64,000 nucleotides of DNA, from assembly GCF_010093535.1 (NCBI RefSeq), contig NW_022985166.1, positions 1,334,978 to 1,398,977 on the forward strand, given 5' to 3'. Positions 56,215 to 64,000 of the stretch are shown in pieces; position 1 is the stretch's first letter; every line of letters starts with the position of its first letter. The stretch comes from Lindgomyces ingoldianus (lineage: Eukaryota > Ascomycota > Dothideomycetes > Pleosporales > Lindgomycetaceae). Under the pieces are notes generated by a model, which did not search any database, was not told the DNA's origin, and was given only the letters and a program-made list of their open reading frames with translations. The position numbers and the translations under genes are program-made.

Positions 56215-57376
56215 GCTGTTTGAGGGTTGGAGAGATGGGAGGATAAGTGCAGGGAAAGGAGGGAAGTGGTTTGTGCTGTGTATATCTTGGACTAGTTGGA
56301 ATTGAGCGGCCTTGCTTGTACTTATGGGATTCAAGCTCGCTCTTTTGGTGTTGTGGATTTTATCTGATGTTGATCTAGAAAGAAATGGAAAGATACAACT
56401 ATCTTTCACATCCTATCTTTCCACCGGGACGCCGTGTCTCATACTGTTGTGTGATGTAACATGTTCTACTTTGATCCAATGTAGGGCCTGCCTTTAAACT
56501 AGAACCCAAGCTAGCAAAGTCCCACAGTTGGTTGCATGCACCGACCTCGGGATTTTCCAACCAAATGTTTATACAGGACAGCACTTCTTACAAGGCATGT
56601 CATACCAGCCATCCTCGTGCTATACCATAATCGCCGCCGGTTAGCACAGCATACGAGATTGAACCTTGGATATCCGAAAATCTTCTCGCGATATCGTTCT
56701 CATCAGTTAATCATTAATTCAAAATAAACTGCAATTGTTGTGGGAGGTCAGCCGGGGGGACGAGAGAGGAGGCGGTGGTATTGGTGGATGCAGATGTAGA
56801 TGAGGATGTGGGAATTGAGGGGTGGTGTTGTAGAAGTGTTTATGAGGCGCTATGGGATGGATTCTAGTTCTGATTCTGATTGCGATCAGAGTTAAGAGTT
56901 TGTGAGACTTTTCGTGTTCTTGAGGAGATCTGGGAGGGCTTGGTAAGGTGGGGAACATGGCGTGAAGTCGGAGTTGAGTAGTTTAGCGCGGCTCTGGGGA
57001 TTGGGGAATGTTGGAAGGAGATGGCTTGGAGATGATGGTGTGACGTTGTACACATTCAAGAGCCTAGAGGTCTAACGCTTAGAGGAATCGTTTCCTAGAA
57101 CTTCCACCATTCTAGCTTCCGCAAATTATATCCTTCGAATTTAGTAAGTGCTCTGGGAGAGAAATGCAAAGGATAAAGAAAGTGATGAAGAATTAGACAT
57201 ACGCGATTCAATTCTTCACTGCGGTGACACACCCTTGCATTGTAATTGAACGTCGCCTCCTCAATTCCTCGTCTGAGCTATGCTATAAAGTTCCTCTGCA
57301 AAAGAGCGGACCGCTTACGTAAACAGCTCCCAACCCAACCTAACACTTCGGATAATCGCCCAAATGAGCCTCAGAA
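56215..57376. other. Intergenic, nothing recognised
   Basis: About 1.16 kb. A short stretch at 56740-56860 is G-rich with GGTGG-type simple sequence. No gene was supported. Confidence 0.45.
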
Positions 57377-58440
57377 ATGAACGAACCTTTCAAGTGCTCC
57401 GGACTGCCACCAGAGCAATGGGGAAAATTCACCCAATTCATCGCCGGCGATTTATACCTCTGGGGTGTCCTTCATCACATTTACAACATTCTCAAAGCAG
57501 AGGTGGAGTATTACTTCACTGCCTCTTCACCACCTGGTATATGGCGAAAGGAGACCGCAGCACAGTGAAATTTCCAGACCCGTGGAATAAGTCAACCCCC
57601 TCCGACAAGAGCCGTGCCTACTTTAACCCGTCCTACATGGCTTATAAACGGAGCGACGTAGTCCCGTATCAAGGCAGTTTTCGAGATTGGAAAGAAAAGG
57701 GAAATCGTGATGAGCTTGGCGACCCTGGCACCAAGATATAAAGGCGCCTATGTGGGAGTATTTAGAAGACCCAAAGGATTCGGGTGGCGAGGTGTTTGAT
57801 GTTTTTCCATCACACCAGGTTTGCTTGAGAATTAATGCCAATAATACCGAGATCCTGGGCTTTAGTTGTAGAGAGAAGAATCTCGATCCCGCAAGGGATA
57901 GTAGTTGATGTATCGTAAAGTCCCCTTTGCTGGGATGCACACTCCAACCAGAGCGAAAGAAATCCTAAGTTATTCCCGTTGCCCCATCAAGACATAAGCG
58001 TCGAGCGGCGTCTTAAGCCCCGGGACGGCGTGAGAAAAGATGAAATCTGGGAAATAATCGTGACAAGCACCCTCCTAACCTTGCGAAGAGTTCTCTTTGT
58101 GAGATTCTCTGACCCAGAGACGTTGAGATGGAGCACTGTCCAGGTACAGGTGAGGATAACGGCTAGGCAGGACCAGATGATGCAGAAGCTCCGATGGGAC
58201 TTTTTTGCCAAGGCAGCCTCTCGGGGAGATCATTCAGATCAGAGACAGGTTGTCCGGTTGTTGTTTTAGCAGACATGATGAAAATGGAAGGGTGAGGATG
58301 ATGGAGGAGTTGAGGAGATGGGACGGCCTTCAACTTGAGGAGTTCTTATGGAATCAGGCACTGCGGAGTGGGATGGATGGGCATCCCAGGCTGACCAGAT
58401 TTCCTTGTAGAGAGAGGGTCGTTTATGTTAAAACTCGTCA
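57377..58440 (+). pseudogene. Probable degraded gene of unknown family
   Basis: Several short frames on the plus strand look protein-like and follow each other in different phases. These are MNEPFKCSGLPPEQWGKFTQ at 57377, PDPWNKSTPSDKSRAYFNPS near 57575, MWEYLEDPKDSGGEVFDVF from 57750, and RDGVRKDEIWEIIV near 58020. The phase changes do not coincide with plausible introns, for example only 26 bp between candidate GT and AG near 57537. I do not recognise the protein. A real gene with unusual introns is the alternative. Confidence 0.35.
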
Positions 58441-58852
58441 CTTTCTATAAGGATTGAACAAGACATAATACACGGCAAGAGTCCAAGAGCCTATTTTTGG
58501 GTCTTTCCGCTTTCAACAGCTCTACTTTCGATAGTACCATTTTCAACAAGATCTGCGTCTCAAAGTTAACTCCACGCTCTTTCGAAAAATCCATATACAT
58601 ACCGCAATCAATGGCTACCCCGGAAGATGTCTAGAGACAACTTGGTATTTTAAACCTCTTCCTGGAAATTGGGTTCGTGTTAAGAGGAGCACGACTTCTG
58701 TCCCAGATTAGACGCCGTTGCATCTGAGCTGAGCTTGACTCAATGGTGTCCACGGCATCAAGGAAAGGTCGTCCCGCAACGACAGAAGGCCCCAAGGCCT
58801 ACTGAAACTAGTATATTCCCGATGTCTTCTATAATTTTGAGTATCCAACCAA
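58441..58852. other. Intergenic, nothing recognised
   Basis: About 410 bp between the degraded gene and the 3' end of the DUF6536 gene. Confidence 0.5.
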
Positions 58853-61255
58853 TTAAGATAACTCCGTGTCCCTTACCTTCTGCTCCCCTCTCTTCCTAAT
58901 TCCCCTTCCTGCATACACCGCCCCTATTTCCGGACGCTCCACCTCCTTAGATGAAAATGCACAGTGCCCGACCCCATCGCCCCCCTTCCCCACAACCCCC
59001 CACTGCACTATTTCACACACCGCTCTCGCTCCCTCAACCCCATCCCACTCTCCACTATGACACGCCGCACTAATCGCTGCACTACAACTCCCCGCGAGGG
59101 GAATACCGGGCTTGAACTTCCAATACCCAAAGCCTACTCCCGCGGCCACCATAAATATGCCAAAAATAAGAACCGAGATGATAGCAATGGGGCTATAACC
59201 GCAGGTCTTCCAGCCATCAGAGTCCGAGAAAAGGGTATCAGGCCTGCCTTCGGAATCGTAGATATCGATAGCTACGAGGAATATGGATTGTGAGACGAGC
59301 CAGTGTAAAATGCCGCTTAACACCATCAACGGTAGTGCAAACCGATACGGGAGTTGCAAGAAATATGTGCTCCGCTGTGCCCCGCTCGGAGTTCGAGATA
59401 CTCGTAGACCTTTTCTTTGGTGGGCGTATTGTGACCATTCTAGCCCGAGCAGCATGCACGTGAAGAGCCCGTTGTAGGAGAAGTATAGGAAGGAGAGGAT
59501 GGGTTGGGCCAAGTTTGCCATAAGGATGTTGCCAGTTGTGGAGCTGACTTCCCAAGAGATAATGGCACGGGGGTCTACGGCGCCGTAGCCGAGACGCGCG
59601 AGGGCGGGGAGGGAGCGGTCGTCTGGGAGGCCCTGGATAGCGAGGTTTAGGAGGATGCTGACTAGGACTAAAGCAATGATGTACCTGTGTGGTCATTAGT
59701 TCTCTATCTGAAAGCAGAAAGGGGATACTTGCATCGTAAAGGTCGTAATCCGCCGCGTTTTGCTAGTCACATCTTTCCAGCGATACACCTTTAAATCCCA
59801 CTCTCTCGGCCCGGCGGGAAAATACCCCTTATGCTTTTTCGCGTCTTTCATCGTCAATATACACATATTCCTCGTCGTAGGATCCGTCTTCTCTATGAAC
59901 GAAGCAACTGCATCACCCATTGTCATAAGCGGCTCTTCATTTACGTAAAACACCGTGTAGAGAATAACTCCTCCTTTTAAAAAATTGAGAATGGTGACGA
60001 GAATAGCGATGCCAACGCTGAATTGCAGTTTACACACCGGCGGCGCCTTTTCGCTGAGGCAATAATGCACTGGGTATCCTCCAACCTTCCACGTACTAGG
60101 ACTCTTTTTGATATTAGCCATGAGCGATCCGCACTTCGTATTGCGGGAATATGGGATACTGTTGCACATCCACCTGTACGAGTCAGAAGCCTCATCCTGG
60201 ACTTGGGCGTCCATCGCATAGAATCTATCGTATGAGTACACATTTGTGCCATTGAGAGAGGTAGTGTTGCTTATAGCAGGGAAATTTTCGTCACTAGCTA
60301 CGAGGAGAACGTTGCGACGGAAGCTTTGAATCATCTGCGCGTATTTGTTGAGACAGTCGGCGGGTTCGAAGCGGTCCAAGGTCCCGTTTCGCGCTTTTTC
60401 GTGCATAGTTTGTAGTAAGTTCGTGCCTCCAATTGGCGCTGAAAAAAGGGTTTTATTGCAATGTAGGCATTCGGGGTTGTCAATGAAGGATTGGCTGACA
60501 GAGAAGGCATAGTAGTTGTTGGAGACGATGGAACCGAACACTGCGGAGTTATAGCTGCTCACAGTCAGCACTTTTGCCCAAAGGATACGTAAGGAAGCTC
60601 ACAATAAATGCAACGGCAGCGAAGATATCCCTAGTGCTACCCACAGGCCCACCCTTTTCTGACTGATATGCCTTAGATTCCGCACACTAGGCACACCGAT
60701 ATCCAGCCAGATCCCTTTCGCATGTGCCGCATCGATCTCGCTTCGGGTTGGTGCAGAAAGGCATTGCATGCAATAGTTGCTGGAACCGAGTAATATCGTA
60801 CTCAGCAAATTAATTAGGAAATGCAATCCTGTGTTGACCTGATGGACTTTGTCGCAGTCCCCTTCTAGTAAAACCCCCTTATTGGCATTCTTGTGCGCGG
60901 ACCCCCAGATGGTGACAATGAAGTTAATGAGGAAAACAATGGATGCTGATATAGCGCAGTTGATGGCACCAAATCTCCATCCTTCCGTGTAGCGCTTGAA
61001 CCTCTGCGGCTGGAATTTGGTGTCGATATCGTTGGCATCGGTGTTTCCATACTCGAAGGTAATGTCACCGGGCCGGTAACTCGTATCCTCGTTTCCATCG
61101 CGAATTTGTTGGTACGGTCCTCGTCTAGGTGTTAAACCCCATAGTTCCGTCTCACCTGCATCTTTCCATTGTTGCTGCTGTATTCTGTTTGTGCCAATCT
61201 GCTTAGCCCAGCGTGTGAATCCGTTGTTAGTCCAGAGATCCTTGATTGTCGTCAT
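58853..61255 (-). CDS. DUF6536 fungal multi-pass membrane protein
   Basis: Three exons on the minus strand: 61255-60603, 60554-59733 and 59684-58853; 768 residues. The DUF6536 hallmark is YTEGWRFGAINCAISASIVF, then EGDCDKV, LLGSSNYCMQCLSAPTRSEI, KGIWLDIGVPSVRNLR and ISSLPLHLFYNSAVF. About seven to eight membrane segments are spread over the whole length; the loop after YNSAVF has several Cys and N-glycosylation sites (ISNTTSLNGT) and is probably extracytosolic. The function of the family is unknown. Intron 2 (59685-59732) uses a GC donor (GCAAGT) with CACAG acceptor; only this choice joins TFTM and YIIALVLV in frame. The start ATG 61255 gives MTTIKDLW; an upstream exon cannot be ruled out. 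Confidence 0.85.
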
Positions 61256-61831
61256 CTGCAATCATGCATCGTGTTTTCGGTCGCCTGAAACATGGGAAGA
61301 TGGGAGGTTTCAGAAGAATTAAACAAGTAGGGAGCACGACATGTTTATGAGAAATCAGGAGATTACTGATGCAGTCGGTTCTGCACCTGAAAACGTCAGT
61401 CGGAAACATTCAAACCAGGCCAAGCTGTGGGGGCCAGTTGACGGGGATGTGGTTGGCTAGGGGCTGGGGAGATTTTATGCGAGGCTGAACGAAATGAGAA
61501 ATGTGGTACCTCAAGGAGTCTGCAGCTCCAAAATTGCCCTACCGATTAAAGGAGCGTCTTTAGTCAAATATGGAAGCATGTCGCAAAACCATTCTTCTAG
61601 CTGCAAGCAAAGAATAGGATTCAAAGAGCGATGCGAAAGTGTTGAAGATGGTGGGTGCATGATCTATCTTGAGCTGCCGTGAACAAGGATGCAGCTAGTT
61701 CTTGTGGACCGTTTCCCGTGTCTCTCCGGGAACGCCGTCGTGAAGCCTCAGGGCCCACAAAATACAAAAACATACGCCGGAAGAAGATCTCAGGAACCGC
61801 AGAAAACAAAGCTAATAACATCCACAATCAC
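61256..61831. promoter_or_regulatory. Upstream region of the DUF6536 gene and 3' region of the OST-alpha gene
   Basis: About 580 bp between two genes on the same strand. No distinct element was recognised. Confidence 0.4.
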
Positions 61832-63078
61832 TCAAACGTTCTCATCCCTTCTTACTCTGCCCATCTCAATTTCTCCGTACATTGGCGGGGGGCTATCCAC
61901 CTGCATCAACCTCACACTATCTTCCCTCAAAATCACCTTCTTCTGCTCCCTGACCAATCTCATCGGCCCTCTCACGAACGCCGACAAAATGTCTAAGAGA
62001 TTGAATGCGTCGACTAACGCTCGGATCGGACCTTTATTAGAGGTAATTTTTTGTCCTTTGTAAGGGGATGCGGAGTATGCGAAGATGAGCAAAACGGCAA
62101 AGATCGGCATTTCGCAGGCTAAGAGGAGAGAAGGTAGGCCCACAGTGAGGTCATCGTAGGTGAAGTATTTAGAGGGGTTAATTACGTTAGAGGAGACAAG
62201 GATGCCAAAGATGAACTGCCAGATATTAGCGATCTGCTATATGATGGTAAAAGAGAATTGAAGAAAGCGAGACCTACACTTTGAACGACATTGAGACCGA
62301 TGATGCCTTTGAAAGCAAAGAGCTTCGTGAAAACTTTATGTGGTGCTAGACTTGGCTTCATGCGCTTGTAGAAGCGTAGAATTGCCACGATTGCAATGGT
62401 TGTTCCAATCATTTTGATGACTTGAGTCCAGATGTGGACAAAGTGCGGGCTATTTGACGTAGAGCAGTACGTGCCAGCTGCCAATGATATAACGGTCGCC
62501 AGCCAGATGATGATGCTAACTGGAATGAATTGGAGTACTGCGTACCAGGTATGCTGCAACGAAGAATTAGTTTTTGAGTTGATTTGTGGTTGTTGAATCC
62601 GTACCTTCAGCCACTTGGGACTGTTCGTCGAAAATTGCCCTCTTGACCAGGCTCCCTCCCCAAACAGCGCATCAAATCCATGCGTATCAGAAAGAATGAT
62701 GTCGCACAAAAAGAGGAGGAATGACGACAAGGCGATTGAACACCCGAAGTCAAGCGACTCGAAAAGGTATTCGCCCGCTCCTTCAAGCCACACACAAAGA
62801 AAGGCAAAGACGGCCACCCAGGGGACAAGAAGAATTATTCGCATAATTTGGCGTTGCTGCACTGGATTCGAGTAGTTTATTGCATGTTGGAGGATGAGGA
62901 AGGAGCACATTAAACAGCTAGCAATGGCACAGGCGCCGGATAGTATCGTTGCGAAGGTGTGAAAAGTTATGTTGCCAACGAAGGGAACGATAGCTGGGCC
63001 GGCCGAGTCCTCTGCTGGACACACTGGATCGCTACCATCATTTTTGAAGAGTCTTCGAGCAAGGAATATAGATCCCAT
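61832..63078 (-). CDS. OST-alpha/TMEM184 family membrane protein (PF03619)
   Basis: Three exons on the minus strand: 63078-62605, 62553-62278 and 62215-61832; 377 residues. The seven-span OST-alpha / TMEM184 family is recognised from TFHTFATILSGACAIASCL, SNPVQQRQIMRIILLVPWVA, then YLFESLDFGCSIALSSFLLF and KLFAFKGIIGLNVVQS joined to FIFGILVSSNVI. The cytosolic C-terminus contains EQKKVILREDSVRLMQ. In animals the family carries organic solutes or shapes endolysosomal traffic; in fungi the role is unclear, with vacuolar or plasma-membrane location possible. Intron 1 (51 bp) has no in-frame stop. Intron 2 (62 bp) has a GTAGGT donor and CTAAT branch. Confidence 0.88.
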
Positions 63079-64000
63079 CGGGAAGTCGAAAACAGACGAG
63101 CGATAATACGAAGTAATGGTGGGATGGACGTTCTAGATGAAGGGAGAGTGCTGGAGTCGAATAATCTCTTCGAGGGAAGATGAGAAACTGTTTGGATGAT
63201 AGAGAAGTAACTGGGACTTCGTAATGTCCTATATATCCCCTTAGCTAGGGTTCTGTGATGCCCGAATATGCTCCCGCCCCAAGCCAACGCAGCTGTTATC
63301 ACCATCAATGGCCGAGCATCCTTTAAAGTAGCCAATCACGCTCGATTTGCTGCATACGGTTTAGTAGAGAGTAAGACTCGGCGAGGAAGAATAATTTTCC
63401 ATCGTACACTAAGCCCCATTCGATCCTACGATTGGTATTAGCTTAGCTAGCTTGGCGCCCTCGCTGCAATTCTCTCTAGGTTTCGTGAAGCAACTGGCTT
63501 CACCGCCGGGAATCATTCAGAGTTGCGAGTCCGGTGCCAGAGCCATCGAAAGCCACATCAAACAGCCGCAGCAACATGACATCAAAGCTGTGTGTAAGGC
63601 TGTGAAGTGCGTTAAAATACCAGCCACAAAAGCTCGCGCGATTGACTCCATTAGTATGGGGCGGTGCAGAACTTCCCGGAGATGCAATGATTGAGTGGAA
63701 GCAGATGGAGAGGGCTCCTAGGAAGGAGAGATGGGTGGATTGATGGTGGGCAAATGGACGCGTAGACCCCGGATCTAAAGAGGCTGCCCATCAGGTCCCT
63801 CGGAGGGTCGGAGTCAGAGAACTCGTCCGTGCATATAGTGATGAACAGTGGAGGGGACAGGGCTGGGTTTTTTGACTTAAGCTTTCAAGATGGCAATCCG
63901 AGGTGTTTACTTGTTAAGTGGTGCTCTTGGACGACACTGGATATCCAGAAAGGTACAACTCAGACAGGAACCCCCTTGATCGTGCAGGGAGGCGCCTCCG
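63079..64000. other. Right end of window, nothing recognised
   Basis: About 920 bp upstream of the OST-alpha-type gene. The first few hundred bases should hold its promoter. Short open frames here carry no motif. Confidence 0.45.

Overview
The window comes from a filamentous ascomycete (Pezizomycotina). The evidence is short introns of about 48 to 234 bp with clear branch points (CTAAC, CTGAC), typical fungal families (HET remnant, ABCB multidrug pump, DUF6536 membrane protein, GPI-type alpha-amylase, Ste7-type MAPKK), and AT-rich blocks full of C-to-T and G-to-A changes. Those changes are the mark of repeat-induced point mutation (RIP). I cannot name the species. Leotiomycetes or a neighbouring class is a guess.

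Layout. 1-1480 is an AT-rich repeat block with one unmutated LTR at the left edge. 1.5-7.4 kb holds two gene relics (a glutamate carboxypeptidase and a HET gene), a Pro/Gln-rich protein and an MFS transporter. 8.4-26 kb is ordinary gene-rich DNA: S58 peptidase, 12-exon ABCB transporter, neutral ceramidase, SPF27/BCAS2, SDR, DJ-1/PfpI protein, GT32 glycosyltransferase. 26.26-36.62 kb is a second AT-rich island made of nested transposons. 37-53.3 kb is conserved core: a TDP2-like phosphodiesterase, Spt6, a Ste7-type MAPKK, an alpha-amylase, a PGM-superfamily phosphatase and a PRKRIP1 homologue. 53.3-64 kb is looser: a small secreted Gly/Pro-rich protein, a degraded gene, a DUF6536 membrane protein and an OST-alpha/TMEM184-type membrane protein.

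The genes do not form one pathway and I see no secondary-metabolite cluster. Likely shared promoter regions lie between ceramidase and SPF27 (440 bp) and between spt6 and ste7 (1.1 kb).

The richest part is the 26-36 kb island. Its insertion history can be read exactly: a small inverted-repeat element carrying 152-bp tandem repeats received a solo LTR (TSD CTTAG) and a complete Ty3/gypsy chromovirus (290-bp LTRs, TSD CATAG). The chromovirus was later split in its gag zinc knuckle by a short LTR element (227-bp LTRs, TSD AAAAC) that carries palindromic minisatellite units. In both LTR pairs every difference is a transition, and the mutated state lies almost without exception in the half of each LTR that faces the element interior. 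This looks like RIP leaking outward from the interior and fading along the LTR.

Exon coordinates were worked out by hand from splice signals, reading frame and family similarity. They have not been checked against transcripts or databases.
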